A DNA stretch of 34,260 nucleotides from Nitrospina sp. UBA6727 (GTDB lineage: Bacteria; Nitrospinota; Nitrospinia; Nitrospinales; VA-1), in assembly GCA_002454045.1 (NCBI GenBank), contig DKID01000010.1:21891-56150 (forward strand), in the 5' to 3' direction. Positions within the stretch are counted from its first letter, which is position 1, and the number at the start of each line of letters is the position of its first letter. Of the stretch, positions 7,682 to 16,961 are shown piece after piece. Below the pieces are notes generated by a model that saw only the letters and a program-made list of their open reading frames with translations, was not told the DNA's origin and did no database searches. A program made the translations under genes and the position numbers.

Positions 7682-8698
7682 ATGATCATCGTGATGTCTC
7701 CGGATGCAATCCCGGAGCAAATAGAAAAAGTTGAAGACGCCATCCGGAAACTCGGCTACACCCCGCACGCAATCGTCGGCGTGGAGCGCAAAGTGATTGG
7801 AGCCGTGGGCGATGAACGCGGGAAAGACCGTCTGCAATCCATCGCAACCATGGGCGGAGTGGAAGACGTGTTCCCCATCCTCAAGCCATACAAACTCGCC
7901 AGCCGCGAAGTGAAATCCGACAACTCGGTGATTGAAGCAGACGGAGTTGCCATCGGCGGTCCCGCCATCGCCATCATCGCGGGCCCATGCTCGGTGGAAA
8001 GTAAGGAACAAATATGCACGACCGCGAAAATGGTTAAAAATTCCGGAGCCAACTTCCTGAGAGGAGGCGCTTACAAACCGCGAACCTCCCCCTATAGTTT
8101 TCAGGGAATGGAAGAGGGCGGACTCAAACTACTCGCCACCGCCAAGGAAGTTTCCGGGCTGCCCATCGTCACCGAAGTTATGAACCCCCGCGAAATAGAT
8201 CTCGTTGCGAAGTATGCCGACGTCATTCAAGTCGGCGCCCGGAACATGCAGAATTTTTCATTGCTGAAAGAACTGGGGAAGATCGACAAACCCATTCTTT
8301 TGAAACGGGGCATGATGAACACCATCGAAGAATTTCTGATGTCCGCCGAATACATTCTTTCCGAAGGCAACCAGCAACTGATTCTTTGCGAGCGCGGCAT
8401 CCGCACTTTTGAAACCGCGACCCGGAACACTTTGGATATTAGTTGCATACCGGTCTTGAAAAAGGAAACCCATCTCCCCATCATCGTAGACCCCAGCCAC
8501 GCGACCGGGCATTGGCAGATGGTCGAATCCATGTCCCGCGCATCCATCGCCGCCGGTGCCGATGGGCTAATCATCGAGGTTCACCCCGACCCCATCAAAG
8601 CTTTTTCTGACGGACCCCAGTCCCTGAAACCGAAAAAGTTTGCCCGACTTATGGAAAACTTGCGGCCCTTTGCCGAATTAATGGGACGCACCCTCTAA
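7682..8698 (+). CDS. aroF: 3-deoxy-7-phosphoheptulonate (DAHP) synthase, type I-beta
   Basis: Condenses phosphoenolpyruvate with erythrose 4-phosphate, the first step of the shikimate pathway. Residues 1 to about 70 form the ferredoxin-like N-terminal regulatory domain typical of the Thermotoga-type I-beta enzymes, where it mediates feedback inhibition by aromatic amino acids. The TIM barrel carries GPCSVES (101-107, including metal-ligand C103), RGGAYKPRTSPYSFQG (127-142), LLKRGM and DPSHATGH. The 338-residue length is normal for the class. AAGGAAG at 7669-7675 supports the start. It is preceded by the stress cassette and followed by glnD after 103 bases, so it is probably its own transcription unit. 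Confidence 0.94.
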   Translation: MIIVMSPDAIPEQIEKVEDAIRKLGYTPHAIVGVERKVIGAVGDERGKDRLQSIATMGGVEDVFPILKPYKLASREVKSDNSVIEADGVAIGGPAIAIIAGPCSVESKEQICTTAKMVKNSGANFLRGGAYKPRTSPYSFQGMEEGGLKLLATAKEVSGLPIVTEVMNPREIDLVAKYADVIQVGARNMQNFSLLKELGKIDKPILLKRGMMNTIEEFLMSAEYILSEGNQQLILCERGIRTFETATRNTLDISCIPVLKKETHLPIIVDPSHATGHWQMVESMSRASIAAGADGLIIEVHPDPIKAFSDGPQSLKPKKFARLMENLRPFAELMGRTL

Positions 8699-8763
8699 CC
8701 ATCGCGGCGCGCAACGGCGGCACTTTCCCCCAGCCCTCATCTGGTGGTGGCGATGGCGCGCTC

Positions 8764-8792
8764 TTGAATTTTTAGTTTTTTGGGTTTATTCT
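8764..8792 (+). promoter_or_regulatory. Candidate sigma70 promoter at the 5' end of glnD
   Basis: TTGAAT (8764-8769) and TATTCT (8787-8792) are separated by exactly 17 bases. The predicted transcription start, about 8799, lies almost on the TTG codon at 8802. Either the glnD mRNA is nearly leaderless or translation begins at a later codon such as the ATG at 8871. Confidence 0.35.
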
Positions 8793-8801
8793 GAAGCAGC
8801 T

Positions 8802-11588
8802 TTGACAAACAAAGATAACGTCCAAAATATATTAACCGAGTTTAGTAACTTTCGATTTTCGCACTCCCGCATGAGTGATTTATGCCAGGCCAACCGCAAA
8901 CTTGTCGCAACATACCGGCAACGACTTCAACAAAAAATAGTTTCCCTCCAACAAACCGGGCAATCGTCCGACAACATTGAAATTGATCCGCAGAAATTTT
9001 ATTTAAGTTTCAAAGACAGTGCCGTCAAATTAGTGGAGAAAGAAACCGGCCTGCTCCAAAAAGAGTGCGCCAGTTCCGACAACTGTCACTTGTTGTTGCT
9101 CAAGCAAACCGCATTGGTGGACGCTCTCGTGCAAGCCAGTCTTTACTCCGCGGTCTGGTATTTTAATCATCAGAATAATCAGGAGTGGACTACGCAATCC
9201 GTCCCCATTGCCATCGTTGCCCGCGGTGGTTATGGCAGAGAAGAAATGTATTTCCGGTCGGATGTGGATATCCAAATCGTTTCCAAATCGTCTGCGAATG
9301 AAAGCGAAAAAAAATCCGCGGAGCAAATTATCCGGCACTTTGAGTATCTGCTCGTCTTCCAAGATATTTTTCCCGCCACGGTTAACGCCTATTACGCCGA
9401 AAGCGAAACGTTTGAAAAAGACCATGACCCCGCCAGAGTTCCCGAGTTTATGGCGCTTTTGGAGCATCGTTTTGTAGTCGGCAACTCCCTCGTCTATAGC
9501 GAATTTAAAAGTTCTATTAAAACAGTCAGCCTACTTTGTCGTGAGGAGATTCAAAAACATTGTTTAAGTCACGAAGGATGTTATGAAGTACAGAACACCG
9601 TCTTTAAGCAGGAACCAAATATCAAGGAGGAAATGCTCCGCCTATACTGGGCATTGGCGGCCGTACGATTTCTTCAAAACATAACGACCACCAACCAGTT
9701 TGAGTTGCTCGACGAATTGTTCGCAAAAAACCTGCTGAGTCCATTGGCTTACAAGAGCATGCAAAACGGACTCCGTCTTTTGTCCCGGGTCCGTTTGTTT
9801 CTGCATACTTTTCAAAAAGGCGCAGAGCGGGACACCATGCGATTTGAAGTGCGGGAAAAAATTGCACAGGCCATGGGATTCGATGTTAAGGCTTTTTTCC
9901 AAACTTATTTTTACGATGCCGTTCATCCCCTCAAGCAGTTCAGTCGGAACCTATACTGGGAGAGCATGGCGGCGGACACCAAAAAAAAGAAATGCCTGTC
10001 GGAGTTCTTCGCCCTCAACACGCAAAATCAAATTTACTTTGAGGGGAAGCCCGAAGACCTGTTCGCGCAAGAACCTTTATGGCTATTCAAAGTTTTTATC
10101 TGGGTCGCTGAAAGGAATTATCATTTGTCCTACGAAGTGATACGCGCCATTGAGCAACGTGTTGATCAAGCGTATCTCACTGCCGTGGATGAAAAATCTA
10201 AACCGGAAATCCAGAACTGTTTCAAGCGCATCATCCGCGGAAAATATTTTTCAAAAGCCATCCGCCTGCTCCATGAATTCGGAATATTGGGAGATTATTT
10301 CATCCCCGAATTTAATAATCTGAAAGGCATGCTACAAGATATTTATGTGCATAAATTTCCAACGGACATCCATATACTTTCCGCGCTGGATATTTTAAAT
10401 GGGTTGGAATTCCGCGACACCGCTGATCCCTTTCTTGCCGAACTTTATCACTCCCAAAAGGATAAGACGGCGATGAAACTTTCCGTGTTGCTACACGATA
10501 TCGGCAAGGGCGCAAAAGTTGGCGACGAGAATGAAGAGTTGGTCGGCGCGAAAATGATCCCGCGGATTTTGAAGAACCTAGGTTACGGCGACAAACCTAA
10601 AAGGGTGGATGACGTTTCCTTTCTGGTAGAAAAACATTTGACTATGTACGACCTGATGCTTCTCGACCCCGAAGCCGACGACACCCACGACATGGTACTC
10701 GACCTCGTCGACCACGATAAGGAAAGGCTGAAGATGTTGGTCCTGCTCACCCACGCGGACCGCGGCGGAACTAAGATGGCCATGTCCTCCGCGCAAATCA
10801 AACAGTTAAAACTATTTTACCAATACACCCTTCATCACAAGAAGCGGGAGAGCGTTCCCAACAACGTTAAACTGGAATTTCTGAAGATGGTTCGCCTTCC
10901 TCGGGAACTGCAAACGCAGTTGGAAATCTATAACAAATTTACCCGGTCGCGGGAACCTTTCATGGCAGAAATGCTTTTTATGTACGGGCAACCTTCCGAA
11001 CTGATTCTATGCACTCGGGATATCCGGGGATTGTTGCATAAGATTTCCGCGGTGTTGGCGTTCAACCAATTGGACATTGTCGAAGCTAGTATTCAGACTT
11101 TTCGCGACAAGGCTTTCGACGTCTTTAAAGTTGTCGATTCCGCCAGAAAACCTATTGACTACGGGGATTTCTTTTTTATCCGACAACGTATCCAAGACGA
11201 TTTGCGCCAAGTCTTTATCGACCAGAAACCTCTGGCGTCTATATTTAAAGGAAGGACCGTTGGCAAAACTTCGGAAAATTTACATTTTAAGGAAGTTAAA
11301 TTAAAAATGAAAACCATTGGGCGGTCTGTAAACTTATCGACCCACAACCTGCCGGGGACATTCATGATGGAAACCAAAGTATTCTCCGATGCAAATATGG
11401 AATGCCAAAAAGCAGTCCTTCACACACATCAAGGCACCGCTTCAAATGTTTTCTACCTGCGCCCGGAAAATGTAGAAAAAATTATGAACAATCAAAAACA
11501 CTTTATTCAAACTTTTAAAAAATCTCTGCAACCTCTATTGATCGAGGAACCATTATTTTTACAGGAATATCTAACCCCCAACTCATAA
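8802..11588 (+). CDS. glnD: [Protein-PII] uridylyltransferase/uridylyl-removing enzyme GlnD
   Basis: The nitrogen sensor that uridylylates PII proteins when glutamine is low and removes UMP when it is high. The 928-residue protein has a nucleotidyltransferase domain with GGYGREEMYFRSDVDIQ (142-158, catalytic D154 and D156), the GlnD helical domain, an HD phosphohydrolase domain with LLHDIGKG (about 563-570), and a C-terminal ACT domain beginning SELILCTRDIRGLLHKI. A second ACT-like stretch near the C-terminus is divergent. The start is TTG with no good ribosome-binding site; ATG at 8871 is an alternative that would remove 23 residues. No glnB or amt gene is adjacent. Confidence 0.9.
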   Translation: MTNKDNVQNILTEFSNFRFSHSRMSDLCQANRKLVATYRQRLQQKIVSLQQTGQSSDNIEIDPQKFYLSFKDSAVKLVEKETGLLQKECASSDNCHLLLLKQTALVDALVQASLYSAVWYFNHQNNQEWTTQSVPIAIVARGGYGREEMYFRSDVDIQIVSKSSANESEKKSAEQIIRHFEYLLVFQDIFPATVNAYYAESETFEKDHDPARVPEFMALLEHRFVVGNSLVYSEFKSSIKTVSLLCREEIQKHCLSHEGCYEVQNTVFKQEPNIKEEMLRLYWALAAVRFLQNITTTNQFELLDELFAKNLLSPLAYKSMQNGLRLLSRVRLFLHTFQKGAERDTMRFEVREKIAQAMGFDVKAFFQTYFYDAVHPLKQFSRNLYWESMAADTKKKKCLSEFFALNTQNQIYFEGKPEDLFAQEPLWLFKVFIWVAERNYHLSYEVIRAIEQRVDQAYLTAVDEKSKPEIQNCFKRIIRGKYFSKAIRLLHEFGILGDYFIPEFNNLKGMLQDIYVHKFPTDIHILSALDILNGLEFRDTADPFLAELYHSQKDKTAMKLSVLLHDIGKGAKVGDENEELVGAKMIPRILKNLGYGDKPKRVDDVSFLVEKHLTMYDLMLLDPEADDTHDMVLDLVDHDKERLKMLVLLTHADRGGTKMAMSSAQIKQLKLFYQYTLHHKKRESVPNNVKLEFLKMVRLPRELQTQLEIYNKFTRSREPFMAEMLFMYGQPSELILCTRDIRGLLHKISAVLAFNQLDIVEASIQTFRDKAFDVFKVVDSARKPIDYGDFFFIRQRIQDDLRQVFIDQKPLASIFKGRTVGKTSENLHFKEVKLKMKTIGRSVNLSTHNLPGTFMMETKVFSDANMECQKAVLHTHQGTASNVFYLRPENVEKIMNNQKHFIQTFKKSLQPLLIEEPLFLQEYLTPNS

Positions 11589-11597
11589 ATATTCGGC

Positions 11598-12278
11598 ATG
11601 GATTTTAATTCAAATTCTCCGAGACCAAAAACAATCGCTTTCTGTCTGTTCATCGCTCTCCTCTTATTGCCTTCTCTGGCCTTATCCGAAGAAAGTTATA
11701 AAAGCCTGCTGGAAAAAGCGCGGAGCCTGGATAAGGAAGAATTTTTTGAAGATGCTGTCAAATACTGGGGGAAAATCCTTGATGCCGACCCGCCTCCAAA
11801 TATTGTTCTTTACGCTAAACTCAAACTTAGCAATACCTATTCACGCCTGGGAAAACCGAATGCAACCGTCAGAATATCCAAAGCACTGACAGAAGCCAAC
11901 CCCGACCACTACGACTCGTGGTTTCATCTTGCCAACGCCCTCGCGGCCTTGCGGCAATATTCGCAAGCCATTGAAGCTTTCAAGCAAATGACCGCGTTAA
12001 AACCCGAAGAAGGATTGGCGTGGGTGGGATTGGCGTTTGCATATTTTGGTGACGGGCAACCGGATGCCGCCATCGAAAAATTTAAAAGAGCCATGAAAAT
12101 ATTTAAGGCGCACAAAAATATTTCCTGGCATCGAGATTGCCGTCTGGCCATTAATCAGATAAAAGGATTCGCCCGCTTCCCTCCGAATTTTGCAGACCTT
12201 TGGTTGGCAAAAAACCTAAAAAAAGTTCAAGACACCTACTTGAATACGGTCCTGGATTTGGACGGCCTGCTGAATTAG
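11598..12278 (+). CDS. Exported TPR-repeat protein
   Basis: A 226-residue protein with a signal peptide (hydrophobic core about 13-27, ending LALSEES) followed by helical TPR units from about residue 33 to 175. One repeat is recognizable at NALAALRQYSQAIEAFKQMT and the next at GLAFAYFGDGQPDAAIEKFK. The C-terminal 50 residues show no motif. It lies nine bases after glnD and is probably translated from the same mRNA. TPR proteins mediate protein-protein contacts; the partner and role are unknown. Confidence 0.75.
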   Translation: MDFNSNSPRPKTIAFCLFIALLLLPSLALSEESYKSLLEKARSLDKEEFFEDAVKYWGKILDADPPPNIVLYAKLKLSNTYSRLGKPNATVRISKALTEANPDHYDSWFHLANALAALRQYSQAIEAFKQMTALKPEEGLAWVGLAFAYFGDGQPDAAIEKFKRAMKIFKAHKNISWHRDCRLAINQIKGFARFPPNFADLWLAKNLKKVQDTYLNTVLDLDGLLN

Positions 12279-12390
12279 AACTGGTGAGACCTCGCTCCTT
12301 TGGCCTGAAGAAAAATTCGTGTTTCTATAAATTTAAGATACAATTGGCTTTGGATTCTTGAACATTAAGGAATAAACCTCGCTACAACTT

Positions 12391-12969
12391 ATGGCTCGGA
12401 AATCGAAATACAATCTGGTTTGGATGGATATGGAAATGACGGGCTTGGATGCGGAAAAAGAAGTCGTTATCGAAATCGCCACTCTGGTTACCGACAGCGA
12501 ACTAAACGTTCTCGAAGAAGGACCTTGTATCGCCATTCATCAAAGGGAGGAGGTTCTGAACAAAATGGACGAATGGAACACGAAGCATCACAACGCATCG
12601 GGGCTGATCAATCGGGTGCGTGAATCCTTGATAAATCACGAGGAGGCCGAAAAAAAAACTTTGGGGTTTGTCAAGAAATACTGCACCAAAGGTACGTCCC
12701 CCCTGTGCGGAAACTCCATTCATCAGGACCGAAAATTCCTCTCCAAATATATGCGTAATTTGCACGACTATTTGCATTATAGAAGTATCGACGTGACTTC
12801 AATCAAAGAACTTGTAACCCGTTGGTACCCGGACAGTCCCAAGTTCCCAAAAAAAAGTAATGAACACATGGCTCTTACGGATATCCGCGAATCGTTGCAG
12901 GAACTTATCTTTTATCGACAACATTATTTCATCGACCGTGAAGCGAACATTGCCCAACCCGCGACCTGA
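12391..12969 (+). CDS. orn: Oligoribonuclease
   Basis: A 3'-5' exoribonuclease of the DEDDh family that finishes RNA decay by degrading dinucleotides, including pGpG from cyclic-di-GMP turnover. The metal ligands D13 and E15 are in WMDMEMTGLD, D113 in SIHQDRKFL, H159 in NEHMALTDI and D164 in ALTDIRES. The 192-residue length is standard and the protein is dimeric in characterized species. AAGGA lies at 12368-12372, rather far (18 bases) from the ATG, but homologous N-termini begin at this point. Confidence 0.95.
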   Translation: MARKSKYNLVWMDMEMTGLDAEKEVVIEIATLVTDSELNVLEEGPCIAIHQREEVLNKMDEWNTKHHNASGLINRVRESLINHEEAEKKTLGFVKKYCTKGTSPLCGNSIHQDRKFLSKYMRNLHDYLHYRSIDVTSIKELVTRWYPDSPKFPKKSNEHMALTDIRESLQELIFYRQHYFIDREANIAQPAT

Positions 12970-12990
12970 AAACTAAAAAATATCCAGAGA

Positions 12991-13260
12991 ATGAATAAAG
13001 GCACTATCATTACCTTGGTGTTCCTCGCCTTCGTCGCCAGCGTTTCCATTGACCTTCTATGGACGGGCAACAAGTATCAATGCGAAGTCTGTATTAAATA
13101 CAAAGACCAAATCGTTTGCCAGAAAGTAAAAGGTATGGCAAAGGAAGACACCATCATGACGGGCATGAGCACGGCCTGCGCCAAGGTGGCAAACGGTATG
13201 ACCGAGTCTTTAGAATGCCAAGCTCAGCCTCTCGAGAAAATGGAATGCACGGAAATTTAA
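12991..13260 (+). CDS. Small membrane-anchored cysteine-rich protein, function unknown
   Basis: Not recognized. The 89-residue product has one hydrophobic N-terminal segment (about residues 6-24), either an uncleaved anchor or a signal peptide. An exported domain follows with five cysteines: a CEVC pair, C43, C63 and two near the end (about C75 and C85). It follows orn by 21 bases and its stop codon abuts the purC stop on the other strand with no spacer. The even composition and intact frame favour a real gene. Disulfide formation or metal or haem binding in the periplasm is possible, but there is no CxxCH haem motif. Confidence 0.6.
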   Translation: MNKGTIITLVFLAFVASVSIDLLWTGNKYQCEVCIKYKDQIVCQKVKGMAKEDTIMTGMSTACAKVANGMTESLECQAQPLEKMECTEI

Positions 13261-13977
13261 TCAACCGTTGGACGGGAGAAAAATTAGGTCATAAACTTTC
13301 TGGTATTTTTCCTCCACGCTTCCCAAGTTAAATCGGAATCGGTCCTTATCCATTTTTTCGCCGGTGTCCCAATGCCACAGGCGACATCCATCCGGGCTGA
13401 TCTCATCCCCCAGCAGAACCCCGCCCTTATGCCGACCAAACTCCAATTTGAAATCCACCAGTCGAATGTTCCGAGCCTTGAAGAATTCAATCAGCAGGCT
13501 ATTGATTTTTAGACCTTCGGATTTTAAAACTTTCATCTCCTTCTTTGTCGCCCAACCAAAAGTTTCAATATGGCACTCGTTGATCATCGGGTCCCCCAAC
13601 GGGTCACTCTTATAAAAAAATTCCAGGACCGGATTGCGCAATACCGTTCCTTCTTCTATGCCGAGCCTTTTGGTCAGGCTCCCGGCGGCGACATTGCGCA
13701 ACACCACTTCCACGGGAATGATATCCAACTTTTTCACCAGCATTTCCCGGTCGTTGAGAGTTTCAACAAAATGGGTTTCGATTCCTTCGTTGGCCAGAAA
13801 TTGGAAAATCCGGCTTGAGATATGGTTGTTCATCACGCCCTTATCAACGATGGTTCCTTTCTTCGCTCCGTTGAAAGCGGAAGCATCATCCTTGAAATAC
13901 TGAACCACTAAATCGGGGTCAGAAGTTTTGTAAATGATTTTGGCTTTGCCTTCATAGATTTTTTCCAGACGTTCCAT
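13261..13977 (-). CDS. purC: Phosphoribosylaminoimidazole-succinocarboxamide synthase
   Basis: Joins aspartate to CAIR in the eighth step of de novo purine synthesis, using ATP. The 238-residue protein starts LEKIYEGKAKIIYKT, the usual N-terminal ATP-binding hairpin. It carries VEVVLRNVAAGSLTKRLG (about 92-109), LVDFKLEFG (about 175-183) and the DEISPDGCRLW signature (about 190-201). It lies nine bases downstream of purB, so the two are co-transcribed, and PurB performs the next pathway step on its product. Its stop is immediately adjacent to that of the convergent small-protein gene. Confidence 0.96.
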   Translation of the reverse strand: MERLEKIYEGKAKIIYKTSDPDLVVQYFKDDASAFNGAKKGTIVDKGVMNNHISSRIFQFLANEGIETHFVETLNDREMLVKKLDIIPVEVVLRNVAAGSLTKRLGIEEGTVLRNPVLEFFYKSDPLGDPMINECHIETFGWATKKEMKVLKSEGLKINSLLIEFFKARNIRLVDFKLEFGRHKGGVLLGDEISPDGCRLWHWDTGEKMDKDRFRFNLGSVEEKYQKVYDLIFLPSNG

Positions 13978-13986
13978 ATATTTCTC

Positions 13987-15282
13987 TTATTTTTCAAAAA
14001 CCCTTTTAAAAATCCGATCTATATTTTTAAACTGCTTCTTTAATTCGAAAGCCTGATCAATCTCTCTTACAGATAAGAGTTTTCTGATCGTCTTGTCTTT
14101 TTTTAATAGTGTTAAAAAATTTTTTCCGTGAGCCCAACTTTGCATAGCATTTTTCTGCACCAGTTTATAGGCTTCGTCCCGGGTGACACCCTTCCGCACC
14201 AAGGCGAGAAGAACGCTTTGTGAAAAAATCAAGCCCTCTGTTTTTTCCAAATTACGCATCATATTTTCAGGATAAACCGTCAACTCGTCCATCATTGCTG
14301 TCATTTTCCGCAACATGTAATGAATCAAAATTGTGCTGTCTGGCCCGATGACCCGTTCCACAGAAGAATGGCTGATGTCCCGTTCATGCCAGAGCGGCAT
14401 GTTCTCCATGGCCGCAAAGGCGTTGGCTCGAACTACCCGGGCTAGACCGCACATCTGTTCGGAAATCACCGGGTTGCGCTTGTGCGGCATCGCCGATGAA
14501 CCTTTTTGTCCGCCGGAAAAAAACTCCGCCGCCTCCATAACTTCCGTCCGTTGCAGATGGCGGATTTCGGTGGCGATTTTTTCTATCGTGCCAGCAAGAA
14601 TAGCCAAGGTTCCAAAGAACTCTGCGTGACGGTCGCGCTGAATCACCTGACTAGAAATCGGGTCAGGTTTCAATCCAAGTTTGGAACAAACATATTCTTC
14701 AACATCCGGGTCGATGCATGAAAAGGTTCCCACCGCGCCGGATATCTGACCATAGGCAATACGCTGACGGGCGCGTTTGATTCGGTCTACATTGCGCTTG
14801 ATTTCTTCATACCAATTAGCAACTTTCAATCCAAAGGTCAAAGGCTCGGCGTGAACACCATGCGACCGGCCGATGGTCGGGGTGAGTTTGTACTTCTTCG
14901 CCTGCTTTTTCAATACGTCTTGAAAAACCGCAAGCTCCTTCAAAATCAAAGTTGCAGATTTTTTCAACTGCACCGCCAAAGCGGTATCCAGAACATCGGA
15001 AGAAGTCATTCCCATGTGCATGTACCGCGCTGATTCTCCAACGTGTTCTGCCACGCAAGTTAAAAACGCGATTACATCGTGTTTCACTTCCCGCTCAATT
15101 TCGTCAATGCGCTCCACATCAAACCGCGACTTGGTTTGAATTTCTTTCAACGCGGATATTGGGATTTCCCCTTTTTTCGCCAGGGCTTCACAGGCCAGGA
15201 CTTCTATTTTCAACCAGATTTTGAACTTGTTTTCTGGCGCCCAAATAGCCGCCATTTCTGGCAACGTGTATCGTGGTATCAA
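13987..15282 (-). CDS. purB: Adenylosuccinate lyase
   Basis: Releases fumarate from SAICAR and from adenylosuccinate, serving both the linear purine pathway and AMP synthesis. The 431-residue protein belongs to the fumarase/aspartase superfamily. Signatures are GMTSSDVLDTA (91-101), the general acid H141 in GRSHGVHAEP, and the flexible catalytic loop GSSAMPHKRNP (261-271). The start is TTG, chosen because the protein then begins MIPRYTLPEM, matching the family N-terminus; GGGGA lies about 10 bases upstream. It is transcribed divergently from the phosphatase gene. Confidence 0.95.
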   Translation of the reverse strand: MIPRYTLPEMAAIWAPENKFKIWLKIEVLACEALAKKGEIPISALKEIQTKSRFDVERIDEIEREVKHDVIAFLTCVAEHVGESARYMHMGMTSSDVLDTALAVQLKKSATLILKELAVFQDVLKKQAKKYKLTPTIGRSHGVHAEPLTFGLKVANWYEEIKRNVDRIKRARQRIAYGQISGAVGTFSCIDPDVEEYVCSKLGLKPDPISSQVIQRDRHAEFFGTLAILAGTIEKIATEIRHLQRTEVMEAAEFFSGGQKGSSAMPHKRNPVISEQMCGLARVVRANAFAAMENMPLWHERDISHSSVERVIGPDSTILIHYMLRKMTAMMDELTVYPENMMRNLEKTEGLIFSQSVLLALVRKGVTRDEAYKLVQKNAMQSWAHGKNFLTLLKKDKTIRKLLSVREIDQAFELKKQFKNIDRIFKRVFEK

Positions 15283-15329
15283 AGTTCAGTTTCCCCGTAT
15301 GTTCATTGAGTTGTGGACCAAAGTTAGGG

Positions 15330-15357
15330 TTGAATGCATGAAGAAAAAATTTATACT
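15330..15357 (+). promoter_or_regulatory. Candidate sigma70 promoter for the phosphatase-kinase pair
   Basis: TTGAAT (15330-15335) and TATACT (15352-15357) are 16 bases apart in the divergent gap between purB and the phosphatase gene. The predicted start, about 15364, leaves a leader of about 56 bases. Confidence 0.45.
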
Positions 15358-15419
15358 TGCTGGAAAAATATTTTCGTGGCGGGGCATATCTTAAACGCAA
15401 CCGCGGGGTAAATCAATAA

Positions 15420-15914
15420 ATGAACGCAACCGTTGAAATCTGTTTTGTGTGCATGGGAAATATCTGTCGCTCCCCGCTTGCGCAAGGTGTTTTTGAACCC
15501 CTCGTTAAACGCGAAGGGTTGCAAGACCGCGTCGTTGTAAGCTCCGCCGGAGTTGGCGACTGGCATGTGGGAGACCCTCCCGATTCCCGAATGCAGGCAA
15601 CCGCGCGCAAACACGGAATCCATCTCAGTAGCCGGGCGCGCCAGTTTCAGGCCGCGGATTTCAAGCGGATGGACCTGGTGCTGGCCATGGACCATAGCAA
15701 CATGAGTGCCTTGCAACAAATGCGGCCGGCGCCAGAACTTCAAAACAAATTGTTCCTGTTTCGTTCTTTTGACCCGGAAAATAACGGCGACCTCGAAGTG
15801 CCCGATCCTTATTACGGTGACGGCGAAGGTTTCGAAACGGTGTTCCAAATCGTGGAGCGAACCTGCCCGCAAGTTCTGCAACGCGTAAAAACGGAACTTG
15901 CAAAAAAAGTATGA
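15420..15914 (+). CDS. Low-molecular-weight protein tyrosine phosphatase family protein
   Basis: A 164-residue LMW-PTP. The phosphate-binding loop is CMGNICRSP, with nucleophile C11 and R17 (CX5R), and the general acid is D129 in PDPYYGDGEGFE. The gene overlaps the following fructosamine-kinase gene by four bases (ATGA), so translation is coupled. In other bacteria LMW-PTP homologues encoded beside fructosamine-kinase homologues dephosphorylate ribulosamine or erythrulosamine 5-phosphates. This supports a sugar-phosphate role rather than phosphotyrosine signalling, though the latter cannot be excluded. Confidence 0.9.
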   Translation: MNATVEICFVCMGNICRSPLAQGVFEPLVKREGLQDRVVVSSAGVGDWHVGDPPDSRMQATARKHGIHLSSRARQFQAADFKRMDLVLAMDHSNMSALQQMRPAPELQNKLFLFRSFDPENNGDLEVPDPYYGDGEGFETVFQIVERTCPQVLQRVKTELAKKV

Positions 15915-16792
15915 ATGATGAAATCAGCAAACTTCTGCAACCTATTTTTGGCGAGAAGGTGGAGGTGCAGTCTTCGTCGCAAACCGGAGGAGGATGCATC
16001 AACCAGACTTCTGTTCTGCAACTGACCAACGGGGAGCAAGTTTTTCTAAAGTACAATTCCCGCCCGCCCACAAATTTCTTCGCCGTGGAAGCCAAGGGAC
16101 TGCAACTTCTCGCGCAGGCGACAAAGGGGCCAAGAGTGCCGAAACCTCTGGCTTTGCAGGATTCCGCGAATCCCTCGTTTCTGATTTTGGAATATGTTGA
16201 GGCGTCTTCTCCCGGGCATGATTTCGCAACCCGTTTCGCCCGGTCACTGGCCGAGCTTCACCGTGCTACCCATAGCAACTTCGGTCTAGACCATGACAAT
16301 TACATCGGCAGCACGCTGCAAAAAAATACTCAGGAAACCAATGGCATCCATTTTTTCCGCGACCAACGGTTGCGACCGCAACAGGAACTTGCCCGCAAAT
16401 CTGGCAAACTTCCACTTGCTACCGATAAAAAACTCGACGAACTGTGCGACCGGATTGAAAACTATCTCGATGTTTCAGGAGAACAACCGGCCTTGTCGCA
16501 CGGTGATCTGTGGTCAGGAAATTATTTTTCTGGACCCGGTCAACTCCCTTATATTTTTGACCCGGCAGTTTGCTTTGGCTTGCGCGAAGCCGACTTGGCG
16601 ATGACCGAACTCTTCGGCAGATTGCCGCAAAAGTTTTATGATGCTTACCACGAAGCTTTTCCGTTGCACCTTGGGTACGAGGAGAGGAGGGATTTGTACA
16701 ATCTGTATCATCTTCTAAACCATCTGAATATTTTTGGCGACTCCTACTTGGCGTCCGTGGAAAATGTGGTGAGACGCTACCAATCTTCCTAG
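15911..16792 (+). CDS. Fructosamine/ketosamine 3-kinase family protein
   Basis: A 293-residue kinase of the APH/FN3K fold that phosphorylates sugars bound to protein amines, so that the adduct breaks down and the protein is repaired. GGGCIN (26-31) forms the ATP loop and includes C29, the position reported as a redox-sensitive cysteine in plant and human FN3K. The catalytic loop is HGDLWSGN (197-204, base D199) and the metal-binding IFDPA has D217. Length is normal. Translation is coupled to the preceding LMW-PTP gene. Bacterial members mostly act on ribulosamines and erythrulosamines, which fits a partner acting on 5-phosphates. Confidence 0.9.
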   Translation: MNDEISKLLQPIFGEKVEVQSSSQTGGGCINQTSVLQLTNGEQVFLKYNSRPPTNFFAVEAKGLQLLAQATKGPRVPKPLALQDSANPSFLILEYVEASSPGHDFATRFARSLAELHRATHSNFGLDHDNYIGSTLQKNTQETNGIHFFRDQRLRPQQELARKSGKLPLATDKKLDELCDRIENYLDVSGEQPALSHGDLWSGNYFSGPGQLPYIFDPAVCFGLREADLAMTELFGRLPQKFYDAYHEAFPLHLGYEERRDLYNLYHLLNHLNIFGDSYLASVENVVRRYQSS

Positions 16793-16961
16793 CGGGAAAG
16801 ATGGAACGCGAAGGTTTGTCGCGCCGAGAACATCCGTTGCCGACAATAAAAAACGGTTGCTAGTTTATACTCCCCGCGGTCGCGAGGACGGAGGAAGGGC
16901 GCTGCGGTATTTGGTCGCGGTCGCGATGCTGGTGGCAGGCGCGGTCGTCGTCGTCGGCTGA

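Noticed and set aside
12316..12344. Promoter for orn (TTCGTG-17-TACAAT)
   Set aside because: The -10 is good, but the -35 matches poorly and the region is AT-rich enough to give such matches by chance.
16837..16871. Plus-strand promoter-like TATACT after the fructosamine-kinase gene
   Set aside because: No plus-strand gene follows, and the -35 candidate is 23 bases away.
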